Positions 41,799-52,282 of a stretch of DNA of 64,000 nucleotides are shown here, piece after piece (positions within the stretch are counted from its first letter, which is position 1; each line of letters starts with the position of its first letter). The DNA comes from Sphingomonas hylomeconis (GTDB taxonomy: Bacteria; Pseudomonadota; Alphaproteobacteria; Sphingomonadales; Sphingomonadaceae), in contig NZ_JANQBK010000011.1 in NCBI RefSeq assembly GCF_025370105.1, forward strand, positions 1 through 64,000. Direction: 5' to 3'. The notes under the pieces were generated by a model, which searched no databases, had not been told where the DNA came from, and saw only the letters and a list, made by a program, of their open reading frames with translations. A program made the position numbers and the translations under genes.

Positions 41799-43403
41799 TC
41801 AGAAGCTGTAGCGCACCCCGACCTGCGCCTGCGCCGACGTCTGGTCGTCCGCGCCCTCCTGGCTGAAATTGTAGAGGCCGAGCGATGCAGTCGTGCCGAT
41901 CCGCCCGAAATTGCGGTAATACAGCCCGGTCGCCCCGAGCGAGGTGATGCCCGGCTGCGTGCCGAGCCCGCTTTCGTAATAATTGGCGAAGACATCGGTG
42001 TTGATGCCCGAATTGCGGTCCAGCGTCGCGTTGAAATAGGCCTGGGCGTAATAGCTCTCGTCAGTTACGCCGACGATCGAATAGCTCGTGCCGGGCGGCG
42101 AATAGAAGCGCCGATTGGCATAGCCGATGCCCGCACCGAAACTGATCGGCCCGCGATTGACCCCGATCACGCCGTCCACGCCGCGCGCACGGTAGCTCGA
42201 GCTGGAGATCGACTGGAACACGCTGTTGAGGCAGCCGCCGGCCTGCTCGCTCGACTGGCCGAACGTGCAGCCGGAGAATTGCTGGCCGAACGTGTCGCGC
42301 TGATCGATGAAGCTCGACGGCAGCTGGGAGATACCGTCGCGCAACTGTCGCCCGAACGTCTGCACGCTGTCGTACACGCCGATCCGCATGCCGAGCGAAT
42401 CGCTCGCGGCATAGCTGAATGATCCGATATAGGTCGTGCCGCCATAGCGTTTGCCGACCCGCGCCTCGAGGAAGGTGCGCGGGCTCGGCCGCCACAGCAC
42501 GCCGGCATCGTAGATCAACCCGTCCGTCTCGTAAGCGATGCGGCGCGGCGCGCTCTTGTCGGTGACGAAGCGGCCATCGGCATCGACCACCGGCTGGCCG
42601 GTGCTATCGACCAGCGCAGCCCGCTGGCTGGTGGTGATCTTCTCATAGCCGACGCCGGCCGCCAGCGCGAGCGTGCCCGACACCGGCAGCACCGCATCGG
42701 CGCGGCCATATTTGCCCTCGTAGCGCTGGTCGAGCTGCCCGGCATCGTCGCGCTCATAGGCGGCGCTGGCGGTCAGGCCGATCGGCAGCACGGTGCCCGG
42801 CTTCACGCCGATCGACGCCTGCGCCAGATGGCTCTTGGAATCGTCGAACGTATCGAGCGGCGGGCTGCCGGGCAGGACGCCGGTCGATCCCGGCGCCTCG
42901 ACCTTGGTATAGCCGAAGCGATAGCTCGCGCCGACGCTCGCCGCGCCGAGATTGCCGGTATAGGTCGGCCCGACATAAGCGGAATAGACCTGGCTGATAT
43001 TCTGGTCGTTGGCCGACAGCACGACCGGGGCCGCGCCGCGGATATCCGAGCGCGCGCGGGTGGCGAGCGCGCCGCCCTCGATGCTGAGCCCGGGCGCGAC
43101 GCGCACCGCGGCGCGCGCCAGCCCGCTATGGATATCGTCGTCGCCGACATCCTTGTCCCAGCTGATGTTGCGCTGGTACTGATAGCTCAGCTGCAGCTCC
43201 ACGGTGCGCGTCTGCACCGTCGCGTCGATCCCCGCGGTGACCGTCGAATAGGTCAGCACGTCCCCCGACTGGAGATCGGCGGTGAGCACCTGGCCAAGCT
43301 CGATATACGGCGTGACCTGCGTCCGCGCGCGATCACGCGCCGCCGCCGGGGACGCCGCAAGCGCGCCGAGCGCCCCCGCGGCAAGGAGAATGGACCGCTT
43401 CAT
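41799..43403 (-). CDS. Outer-membrane beta-barrel protein of the exosortase A locus
   Basis: 534 residues with a signal peptide (MKRSILLAAGALGALAASPAAA) and many alternating beta-strands ending VGVRYSF, the C-terminal aromatic signature of outer-membrane proteins. This resembles the TIGR03016-type PEP-CTERM-associated outer-membrane protein. It likely helps polysaccharide cross the outer membrane. It has a start overlapping the upstream tyrosine-kinase stop as ATGA. Two cysteines are in CTFGQSSEQAGGC. Confidence 0.85.
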   Translation of the reverse strand: MKRSILLAAGALGALAASPAAARDRARTQVTPYIELGQVLTADLQSGDVLTYSTVTAGIDATVQTRTVELQLSYQYQRNISWDKDVGDDDIHSGLARAAVRVAPGLSIEGGALATRARSDIRGAAPVVLSANDQNISQVYSAYVGPTYTGNLGAASVGASYRFGYTKVEAPGSTGVLPGSPPLDTFDDSKSHLAQASIGVKPGTVLPIGLTASAAYERDDAGQLDQRYEGKYGRADAVLPVSGTLALAAGVGYEKITTSQRAALVDSTGQPVVDADGRFVTDKSAPRRIAYETDGLIYDAGVLWRPSPRTFLEARVGKRYGGTTYIGSFSYAASDSLGMRIGVYDSVQTFGRQLRDGISQLPSSFIDQRDTFGQQFSGCTFGQSSEQAGGCLNSVFQSISSSSYRARGVDGVIGVNRGPISFGAGIGYANRRFYSPPGTSYSIVGVTDESYYAQAYFNATLDRNSGINTDVFANYYESGLGTQPGITSLGATGLYYRNFGRIGTTASLGLYNFSQEGADDQTSAQAQVGVRYSF

Positions 43404-44353
43404 GCCGCGTCTTCCTGTCCGTAATAGCTGCCATAGCGTCGGCCGCCGGGCGCGTACGACACGGCGTTCAACACCAGCTGGATATGTTCGCACCCATCAA
43501 GCTGCGCGACCGCATCGCGCAGATCGCTCTCGCTGGTCTTGTCGGCGCGCACCACGAGTACGACCTGCCCGACCACACCCGCCATCACCGATGCCGGCGA
43601 TGCGGCCAGCGCGGGCGGCGAATCGAACACGATGATCCGCGTCGGATCGGCGGCCAGCAAATCGGCGATCACCGCCTGCGTCCGCCCGCTGGCGAGCAGT
43701 TCGGTATCGGTATTGCTCTGCGTGCCGGCCGGCAACAGGCTGAGCTGCGGAATGTCGGTTTCGACGATGCAGCTTTCCACGTCGATCGTCGGATCGCCCA
43801 GTGCGTCGAGCAGGCCCGGGCCGTCGCGCACGCCGAGCTGCGTCATCACGTCGGGCTTGGCGACATCGGCGTCGACCAGCAGGACCTGCACGTCGCGCTC
43901 CGCCGCCAGCGAGATGGCGAGGTTGATCGCGCAATAGGTCTTGCCGTCATTGGCATTGGCCGAACAGACCAGGATGGTGCGTGCCTTGTCCGCATCGCCA
44001 CCACGGATCGCCCGCGCGGTGATCAGCAGCTGGCGTTTCACCTGGCGGAATTCCTCGACCAGCGCGCCGATCGGCGCACCGGGAACGAGCAGCCCCTTCT
44101 CGGCCAGCATCGCGCGATCGATCCGCACCGAGGCCCCCCCGGGTGACGCGGTACGCAACGCAGGCGTGTCGAGGTCGAGCGGCGCCTCCGGAAGCGCGTC
44201 GACTTCGTCGTCGAGGCGCGTCGGCAACGGTGCCGCGGGGACCGATGCTGGCGCCTCCGCCGGCACGACCGGCGCCCGCAGCGGCGCGCTGAAATCATAG
44301 GCCTCGGCCGCGCGTTCGAGCAGCGACGGCCGGATCTTGCGCATCTCGGTCAT
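43400..44353 (-). CDS. Tyrosine autokinase (BY-kinase) of the exosortase A locus
   Basis: 317 residues of the CpsD/CapB class. P-loop is CSANANDGKTYCAINLA, and Walker A'-type VLLVDADVAKPDVM and IIVFDSPPALAAS follow. The C-terminus has the tyrosine cluster RRYGSYYGQ used for autophosphorylation. It probably regulates polymerisation together with the Wzz-type partner encoded just upstream on the transcript; the start overlaps that gene's stop as ATGA. A Pro/Ala-rich N-terminal extension of about 75 residues precedes the kinase core. Confidence 0.92.
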   Translation of the reverse strand: MTEMRKIRPSLLERAAEAYDFSAPLRAPVVPAEAPASVPAAPLPTRLDDEVDALPEAPLDLDTPALRTASPGGASVRIDRAMLAEKGLLVPGAPIGALVEEFRQVKRQLLITARAIRGGDADKARTILVCSANANDGKTYCAINLAISLAAERDVQVLLVDADVAKPDVMTQLGVRDGPGLLDALGDPTIDVESCIVETDIPQLSLLPAGTQSNTDTELLASGRTQAVIADLLAADPTRIIVFDSPPALAASPASVMAGVVGQVVLVVRADKTSESDLRDAVAQLDGCEHIQLVLNAVSYAPGGRRYGSYYGQEDAA

Positions 44354-45873
44354 GCCGCCAGCCCCCGCGAAATCATCTCGACGCCGAGCAGCGCCACATA
44401 GGCGACGGCCAGCGCCGCGGCGCCACCGCCGAAATAGAGCAGCTTGCGGCGTCGATCGGCATTCTGCGCGCGCGTCACCATTTCACCGATCGAGCCGATC
44501 ACCGGCATGCCGCTGGCCTTTTCCAGCCGCCCGGCGGTGGCGAAGGTGGTGCGCAACTGGCCCAGCGCGAAGGCCGCACCGATCCCACCGAAGATCGCCG
44601 CGACCAGCACGCCGGTCAACAGCAGCGGGCGGTTCGGCGCGGTCGGCACGCGCGGCGACGTCGGCGGATCGATCACGCTGAACTTGATCGCATCGGTCTG
44701 CGTCTGCGCCTGACCGCGCAGCTTGATGTCCTCGCGATCGGCGAGCATCTTGTCGTACTGGTCCTTGAGCACGGTATAGTTGCGCTCGATCTGGCTCTGT
44801 TCGGCGGCGACCGCGGGATCGCCGGCAAGCTTCGAATTGATCGTGTCGAGATCGTTCTGCAGCTGCATCTTGCGCATCGTCAGCGCCGCGACCTGCGACT
44901 GCTTCTCCGCCTGCATCGACCGCAGCGACAGATAGAGCGGGTTGGGCGAGCCCCCGGCCCCGCCGCCGCCGGCCATCGGCTCGCTGCGCGCCGCCGCCTG
45001 AGCGGCGCCGAGCTGGTTCTTCAGCGCGATCATGTCGGGATGATTGTCGGTATAGCCGCGGCCCCGCGCTTCGGCGATCTGGCCCTGGATCAGATTGAGC
45101 CGCGCGCGTGCCGGCCCGGCCGCCGCCGCCGCGCCGCCCACGCCCGGGATGCTCTGCGGCGTGCCCGCCATCTGCCCGTTGACCGCCGCGAGGCTCGATT
45201 GCGCCGCGGCGAGATCGCTCTCGACCTGCGCCATCTGCGTGCGCGCCGTGCCCATCCGGTCGGTCAGCGATCCGGTGCCGGGCAGCGAGCCCATATAGCG
45301 GTTCTGGAAATCGGTGCGCTTGGCTTCGGCATCCTGCAGCTGCTTCTGGCGCTGTTCGAGCTGCGCATCGAGGAAGCCCAATGTCTGCGTCGTCTCGTCG
45401 CGATCGCCGGCGAGATTTTCCTCAACGAAGATGTCGATCAGCTTCTGCACGATGCTGCGCGTGATCTTGGGGCTCGATCCCTTGGCGGTGATCTCGAACA
45501 GATTGTCCTGCTGCGCGGTGACCGTGATCGCCTTTTGCAGGCCGGCCACGCGGTCGGCGACGTCGCGATCGGTCTGCACTGTATTGGCCAGATCCGTGCC
45601 GCGCACGACCTTTTCGAGATTGACCGCGCTGGTCAGCGTCTGGCGGACGCGATCGACGTCCTTCTGCTGGTCGATCGCGGTGATCCCGACCTTGGAAGGC
45701 AGGATCGTCTGCATCTGTACGAACACGCGGGCGCGCGATTCATAGCTGTTGGGAATCTGCGACACGCCCAGCCAGCCGAGGATGGCGATGACCCACGCCA
45801 CCGCCATCGCCAGCCAGCGCCGCGTCCAGATCGCGTGCAGCGCGAGGTGCAGCTCGTCGTACAGACCGTTCAT
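44350..45873 (-). CDS. Wzz-type chain-length determinant of the exosortase A locus
   Basis: 507 residues. A membrane segment near the N-terminus (WLAMAVAWVIAILGWLGV, about 19-36), a long periplasmic coiled coil (about 150-390, rich in Gln and Glu) and a second membrane segment at about 420-440 before the Pro-rich link SVIDPPTSPRVPTAPNRP. It would control the length of the exopolysaccharide. It is the partner of the tyrosine autokinase and starts 1 base after the export lipoprotein's stop. Confidence 0.9.
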   Translation of the reverse strand: MNGLYDELHLALHAIWTRRWLAMAVAWVIAILGWLGVSQIPNSYESRARVFVQMQTILPSKVGITAIDQQKDVDRVRQTLTSAVNLEKVVRGTDLANTVQTDRDVADRVAGLQKAITVTAQQDNLFEITAKGSSPKITRSIVQKLIDIFVEENLAGDRDETTQTLGFLDAQLEQRQKQLQDAEAKRTDFQNRYMGSLPGTGSLTDRMGTARTQMAQVESDLAAAQSSLAAVNGQMAGTPQSIPGVGGAAAAAGPARARLNLIQGQIAEARGRGYTDNHPDMIALKNQLGAAQAAARSEPMAGGGGAGGSPNPLYLSLRSMQAEKQSQVAALTMRKMQLQNDLDTINSKLAGDPAVAAEQSQIERNYTVLKDQYDKMLADREDIKLRGQAQTQTDAIKFSVIDPPTSPRVPTAPNRPLLLTGVLVAAIFGGIGAAFALGQLRTTFATAGRLEKASGMPVIGSIGEMVTRAQNADRRRKLLYFGGGAAALAVAYVALLGVEMISRGLAA

Positions 45874-45874
45874 C

Positions 45875-46516
45875 TCAGAACATGCTTTCCGGGATGATGA
45901 TCACGTCGCCCGGCTCGAGCCGCACATTGGCGCTCGCATCGCCGTTCTTGAGCAGGCTGGAGAGCTTGATATTATATTCGACCTGCTTGCCCGTGCCGCG
46001 ATCGTAGCGCACCAGCCGCGCCTTGTTGCCCGCGGCATATTGGCTGAGCCCGCCGACGGCGATCATCGCGTCGAGCAGCGTCATGTTCGCGCGATACGGG
46101 ATCGAGGCCGGCTTTTCCGTCGCGCCGACGATGCGCACCTGCTGGCTGAACGTCCCGCTGAAATTCTTCACGATCACCGAGACGATCGGATCTTTGATAT
46201 ATTCGCTGAGCGCGATCTTCATGTCGTCGGCCAGCATCGCCGGCGTCTTGCCGACCGCCGGCATGTCGCTGATCAGCGGCGTGGTGATGCGCCCGTCGGG
46301 GCGGACCTGCACGTCGGAGGACAGTTCGGGATTGCGCCACACGAAGATCTGCAACTGATCGAGCGGGCCGATGATATATTCCTCACCCGGCCGCTCCTGC
46401 GTCGCGACGAAGCTCGCCGGCGGCAGCTCGGATCGGCCCCCGCCGCCCATGCACCCGGAAAGCATGGTGGCCGTCATCGCCACTGCCGAAACCGCCTTCA
46501 GACCATCGAAACGCAT
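45875..46516 (-). CDS. Wza-type polysaccharide export lipoprotein
   Basis: 213 residues. The start MRFDGLKAV gives a lipoprotein signal with lipobox Leu-Ser-Gly-Cys (MLSGCMGG); AGGAGG lies 8 bases before the ATG. The polysaccharide biosynthesis/export domain follows (YIIGPLDQLQIFVWRNPELS, VRPDGRITTPLISDM), then a SLBB-type domain (IVGATEKPASIPYRANMTLL) ending VRLEPGDVIIIPESMF. This gene is the first of a tight series with Wzz and the kinase. Predicted location: outer membrane. Confidence 0.92.
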   Translation of the reverse strand: MRFDGLKAVSAVAMTATMLSGCMGGGGRSELPPASFVATQERPGEEYIIGPLDQLQIFVWRNPELSSDVQVRPDGRITTPLISDMPAVGKTPAMLADDMKIALSEYIKDPIVSVIVKNFSGTFSQQVRIVGATEKPASIPYRANMTLLDAMIAVGGLSQYAAGNKARLVRYDRGTGKQVEYNIKLSSLLKNGDASANVRLEPGDVIIIPESMF

Positions 46517-46614
46517 CGCACGAACCTCCTGCCGCCATCGTCCGGCGGAGAGGTCACTCCGGCGCGGTTTGCGGGCTATCCTCGGGCTATGCGTCCGGTC
46601 CGGTAAAAATTGCG

Positions 46615-47853
46615 TTAGGAACGAGTGGCGTAGGCCAGCAATTCTGCCGGCAGGCGGTGCCCGAGAAACCCGCTGGGGCTGGCCGAGAGGCCATAGGCAC
46701 CGGCCATAAACACCGCGATCAGGTCGCCCGGCGCGGCGACAGGCAGCGTCACGCGATCGGCCAACCGGTCGAGCGGCGTGCACAGGCAGCCGACCACCGA
46801 CACCGTCTCAGTCGGCGCTTCGGCGGCGGCGGTCGCCACGGCAACCGGATAGTTGCGCTTCACCACCGTGCCGAAATTGCCCGAGGCGGCAAGCTGGTGG
46901 TGCAGCCCGCCATCGACGACGAGGAAGGTCTCGCCGCGGCTTACCTTGCGCTCGATCACGCGCGTCAGATACACGCCGCACTCGCCGACGATGTAGCGCC
47001 CGAGCTCGATCGCGAAGCGCGATGGCGCAAGGATCGCGGGGCGCGCGGCGAGCGCCGATGCCAGGGCGTCCCCGATTGCGGGAAGATCGATCGCGCGGTC
47101 GCCGGCGAAATAGGGAATGCCGAAACCGCCACCCAGATTGACCAAAGGCGGCGCCGCGCCGACCTGGTCGGAGAGGCGCGCCGCCAGCGCGATCGTCGCG
47201 GCCTGCGTCTCGATGATCGCCGCGCTGTCCAGCGACTGCGACCCGGCAAAGATATGCCAGCCGCGCCAATCCGCCCCCGCCGCGCGCAACCGGCGCACCA
47301 CGCCGGGCGCTTCGTCCACATCGATACCGAACGGCGAGGCGCGACCGCCCATCTTCATGCCCGAGCCGCGCAGTTCGAAATCCGGATTGACCCGTACCGC
47401 GAGGCGCGGCGTGATGCCGAGCCGCCCCCCCGCCGCCAGCGCGCGATCGGCTTCGCCCACGGATTCGAGATTGATCGTCGCACCGGCGCGAATCGCCGCT
47501 TCCAGTTCCTCGACACGCTTGCCCGGCCCGGCGAAGCTGATCGCCGCCGCCGGCTTGGCGCCGAGCGCGATCGCCAGCTCCCCGTCCGACGCCACGTCCA
47601 GCCCGTCGAACCATGGCGCCACCGCCGCGACCATCGCGGGCAGCGGATTGGCCTTGATCGCGTAATGGATATCCACGCCCGGCAATGCCGCGCGCAACGC
47701 CGCCGCCCGCGCCGCGACCATGCCGAGATCGTAGACGAACAGCGGCGTATCGCCCTCGGCGGCCCACTCCGCCGCCGGACGTCCGCCGATCACCAGCGGT
47801 CCTGGCGCGGCAAACGCTGCCGGCACCGCGCCCATCGCCTTTACCGGGGCCAT
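46615..47853 (-). CDS. PLP decarboxylase of the exosortase A locus
   Basis: 412 residues similar to diaminopimelate/ornithine decarboxylases but of the exosortase A-associated type. PLP Lys is in IHYAIKANPLPAMV, with HIFAGSQSLDS, LVNLGGGFGIPYF, VGCLCTPLDRLADR and FMAGAYGLSASPSGFLGH. Its usual partner, an acyl-CoA ligase gene, is not next to it in this window. It reads leftward toward the export genes and is separated from them by about 100 bases; the start MAPVKAMG is likely though another Met exists nearby. Confidence 0.9.
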   Translation of the reverse strand: MAPVKAMGAVPAAFAAPGPLVIGGRPAAEWAAEGDTPLFVYDLGMVAARAAALRAALPGVDIHYAIKANPLPAMVAAVAPWFDGLDVASDGELAIALGAKPAAAISFAGPGKRVEELEAAIRAGATINLESVGEADRALAAGGRLGITPRLAVRVNPDFELRGSGMKMGGRASPFGIDVDEAPGVVRRLRAAGADWRGWHIFAGSQSLDSAAIIETQAATIALAARLSDQVGAAPPLVNLGGGFGIPYFAGDRAIDLPAIGDALASALAARPAILAPSRFAIELGRYIVGECGVYLTRVIERKVSRGETFLVVDGGLHHQLAASGNFGTVVKRNYPVAVATAAAEAPTETVSVVGCLCTPLDRLADRVTLPVAAPGDLIAVFMAGAYGLSASPSGFLGHRLPAELLAYATRS

Positions 47854-47919
47854 ATCAGGTCCTTCGCCGCCGGGCGGCAGGGGATGCGCCGGGGAAACGC
47901 CAACGGGCCAGCGCAGCGC

Positions 47920-49341
47920 TCAATTGTCGCCCGAGACCAGATTTCCCAACCCATGGCGATGCAGCTTCGAGTACAGGCTCTGTCGGCTGACGCCGAGCAC
48001 TTCCGCCGCCGAGGCGCGATTGTCCGACGTGTAGGTCAGTGCCGCTTCGATGCACAGCCGCTCGATCAGATCGGTGCTCTCGCGCACGATCTCCTTCAGC
48101 GACATGCGCCCGACCAATTCCGTCAGTTGCTCGACCGAGCGCGGCGCGTCGGTGAGCGCCAGCGGCGGCTGGCGCAGCCGGCGGCCGACGTGCCGGATGG
48201 TGAAGCCGTAGCATTCGCTGCCGTTCATCGGCGCGACCACGCCCGACACCTCGATCTCCGCCTGCGCGCCGGCGGTGCCGCGCAGGATCGTGGCGACGTT
48301 GCGGACGGCGCCATGTTCGCGCAGTTGCGCGACGATCAGTTCGAGGTCGATCCCGGGGCGGCCGAGCCACGAGCCGAGCCGCGCGCCCACGACACGCTCG
48401 ATTGAGGGCATTTCGGCCAGTTCGACAAAAGCCGCGTTCGCGGTCAGCACGATTAGGTCGCGATCCACCAACACAAACGAATCAGGCATCCGCTCGACGA
48501 CGTCGCTCAGCGTCGCGTCGTAGCGGTGCCCGGCGGCGGCGGCATCGGCGGGATCGATCCGCACGATCAGCAACGGCTGGCGGGCTTGGCGAAACAGCCG
48601 CGCCGAGACCTGCGCTTCGCCGCGATGCGCCAGCCGCACCGCGACCGGCGCGAGATCGTCCGCCGCCTCCGCTGCGCCGAGATAGGCGACGAGATTGTCG
48701 CGATCCGGCGCCGCGACGATCGCATGCACCGGCCCGCCGACCAACGTGCCGTCGGCGGCGTCGAGCAGGCGATGCGCCGCCGGGTTCGCCTCGCGGATAC
48801 GGCGCGTATCGGCATCGACGATCAGCACCGCGTCGGACGCCATGTCGAACAGCAGACGGTAGCGCGTCTCGGCTTGGCGGAGCCGGATGTAATCGCGTTC
48901 GAGCGACTGCTGCGTCTGGAGCAGCCGCTGCTGGACCGTGGCCGCGCCGCGCATGTCGCGCCCGATCGCGATCAGCCGCTCGCCCAGCGTCATGACCAGA
49001 TATCGTACCGGCACATCCCCGCCGGCCGCGGCGTGATTGACCTGGCGCCAGCGCGGCGCGCCCGCCGTCCCGGCCGCGGCGAGCATTTCCCCCACCTTGG
49101 AGCGGCTTTCGACCGTCATCGTCTCCGCCCAGGGCTCACCGACCCAGCCGGCGAACCCGTGATTGGCGAGATCGCCCTGCGTCACCGCAACGTCGAGAAT
49201 CGTACCATCACTGGACAGGATGAACGCGACATCGCCCACTGCGGCCAGCAGCGACGCAGCGGTGCCGGCCGACAGCGAGCCGGGCAAGATGTCGGCTTTG
49301 GTGAACGCCGGCTTGGCGGACGAGGCGATAGGCTTGTTCAT
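47920..49341 (-). CDS. ppsR: PpsR/CrtJ photosynthesis repressor
   Basis: 473-residue aerobic repressor of photosynthesis genes. N-terminal and two further PAS regions (about 25-130, 155-265, 275-385) precede a Fis-type helix-turn-helix (ASAAEVLGVSRQSLYSKLHRH, about 443-463). The conserved HTH cysteine is Cys430 (LIERLCIEAAL). Only one other Cys, Cys377, is present, so the linker Cys used with it in Rhodobacter is missing. It stands next to ppaA, the usual PpsR partner, and binds TGT-N12-ACA-type sites such as those at 50.36-50.42 kb. Confidence 0.93.
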   Translation of the reverse strand: MNKPIASSAKPAFTKADILPGSLSAGTAASLLAAVGDVAFILSSDGTILDVAVTQGDLANHGFAGWVGEPWAETMTVESRSKVGEMLAAAGTAGAPRWRQVNHAAAGGDVPVRYLVMTLGERLIAIGRDMRGAATVQQRLLQTQQSLERDYIRLRQAETRYRLLFDMASDAVLIVDADTRRIREANPAAHRLLDAADGTLVGGPVHAIVAAPDRDNLVAYLGAAEAADDLAPVAVRLAHRGEAQVSARLFRQARQPLLIVRIDPADAAAAGHRYDATLSDVVERMPDSFVLVDRDLIVLTANAAFVELAEMPSIERVVGARLGSWLGRPGIDLELIVAQLREHGAVRNVATILRGTAGAQAEIEVSGVVAPMNGSECYGFTIRHVGRRLRQPPLALTDAPRSVEQLTELVGRMSLKEIVRESTDLIERLCIEAALTYTSDNRASAAEVLGVSRQSLYSKLHRHGLGNLVSGDN

Positions 49342-49371
49342 TGACGAGCGTCGCGCTCCAATAGGCCAATA

Positions 49372-50265
49372 TCAATTACACGCCGTGGCCTCCCATTCGC
49401 GTTCGCGGACGAGTTCCCCAGCGACCTTCAGCGCAAGTTTCGCATCGCGGGCGGTGCCGTCGGCCCCGACCTGATCGGCAAGATCAGGGTTCGCGCTGAA
49501 AATCCTGCCCCCGACCATGATGCAGACCTGCGAATTTCGTGAAACGTTCCGCAACGCAGCAATGATCGACGCCAAATCGGCGATATGGTAGTCACAACTA
49601 ATCGTCAATCCGATCATATCGTACCGCTGTTGGGCGACGCGGCCGAGCAGTTCGGGGATCGGCGCCTCGGCGATCCGGTCTGTCAGCCAGCCGCCCAGTC
49701 GAAATACTTCGTCGATCACGACAATGCCGAAACTGTGCTGATCGCCCGGCATCGACGCGAACAATGCCCGATGCCGACCGGCCTGCGCGCTCGGCGCGCG
49801 GCCGGCGATCTCATGGACCACTTCCTGCAGTCGCCACAATCCCATCGTGACGTCGACGAAATCGCAGCGATCCTGTTCCCAATATTCGCCGAGCAGGCGT
49901 GCGGTGGGAGCGAGCAGATCGACCATCACCGTCTCCACCGCCACGCCGCGATCGAGGATCGCCTCGATATGCGTCAGCAGCGCATCGGCATCGATCTGCA
50001 TCACCAGCGGCGCGAACGCGTCGATTTCGGCGGCATGGATCGTCTGGGCGTCGGCGAACACCGGCGTCCGCGTATCACCGGCATGGACCGCCATCAGGCG
50101 CGGGATGATCTCGCTTTCGATCAGCGTCGACAGCGACTGCGCATAGTTGCGCTCCAGCCGCCCCCGGAACGCGCTGAGTTCTTCACTGCTTATGCCAAAC
50201 TTGGCGACGCACGGATCGCCGGCCAGGTCGCGGCCACCACGCTCGATTTGGGTCATCGATGCCAT
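49372..50265 (-). CDS. ppaA: PpaA/AerR cobalamin-binding antirepressor
   Basis: 297 residues. The C-terminal half is a B12-binding fold with the DxHxxG-type motif GDQHSFGIVVI (His177), DMIGLTISCDYHIADL and CIMVGGRIFSANPDL; the helical N-domain resembles the MerR-type B12 regulator cap. The family relieves PpsR/CrtJ repression in a light- and B12-dependent way. GGGGAG lies 8 bases before the chosen ATG (a GTG is next to it). It is divergent from bchF, with predicted PpsR sites and promoters in the shared 226-base gap. Confidence 0.9.
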   Translation of the reverse strand: MASMTQIERGGRDLAGDPCVAKFGISSEELSAFRGRLERNYAQSLSTLIESEIIPRLMAVHAGDTRTPVFADAQTIHAAEIDAFAPLVMQIDADALLTHIEAILDRGVAVETVMVDLLAPTARLLGEYWEQDRCDFVDVTMGLWRLQEVVHEIAGRAPSAQAGRHRALFASMPGDQHSFGIVVIDEVFRLGGWLTDRIAEAPIPELLGRVAQQRYDMIGLTISCDYHIADLASIIAALRNVSRNSQVCIMVGGRIFSANPDLADQVGADGTARDAKLALKVAGELVREREWEATACN

Positions 50266-50318
50266 CACCGGCTCTCCCCAGCCTGGTCGACACTTTCGCG
50301 ATACTGGACGCCACTCGA

Positions 50319-50347
50319 TATATAACTGAGTTAGCCGCGACTCGTAA
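50319..50347 (-). promoter_or_regulatory. Candidate ppaA promoter
   Basis: On the minus strand TTACGA (50347-50342), a 17-base spacer and TATATA (50324-50319) resemble a vegetative promoter, about 45 bases above the ppaA start. The first PpsR-like site lies directly upstream of it. Only sequence resemblance supports this. Confidence 0.4.
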
Positions 50348-50355
50348 CTTATGCC

Positions 50356-50373
50356 TGTTCCCGGGCGCTGACA
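50356..50373. promoter_or_regulatory. PpsR-type operator 1
   Basis: TGTTCCCGGGCGCTGACA has the TGT-N12-ACA form of PpsR/CrtJ sites, with ppsR and ppaA encoded next door. It lies upstream of the candidate ppaA promoter and 119-136 bases before bchF. Confidence 0.65.
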
Positions 50374-50402
50374 ACCGACAACCGATGCTGCACGGCAGCA
50401 TG

Positions 50403-50420
50403 TGTCTATTTGTCTGGACG
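50403..50420. promoter_or_regulatory. PpsR-type operator 2
   Basis: TGTCTATTTGTCTGGACG matches TGTC-N10-GACA with one change (last base). It begins 47 bases after operator 1 and ends 10 bases before the bchF -35 element, a good position for repression. Confidence 0.5.
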
Positions 50421-50430
50421 TCAAATGTTA

Positions 50431-50460
50431 TTGACACTTTGAGTTGGCGGCGCCTAGTCT
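50431..50460 (+). promoter_or_regulatory. Candidate bchF promoter
   Basis: A consensus -35 TTGACA (50431-50436) is followed after 18 bases by TAGTCT (50455-50460), a 4-of-6 match to the -10. The inverted repeat GTCAA-N6-TTGAC overlaps the -35. The start codon of bchF is about 32 bases downstream. Confidence 0.5.
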
Positions 50461-50491
50461 TGGCCAACCGAGACGGGCAGACAGGTGGGCG

Positions 50492-52278
<1,787 letters not shown>

Positions 52279-52282
52279 GGCG

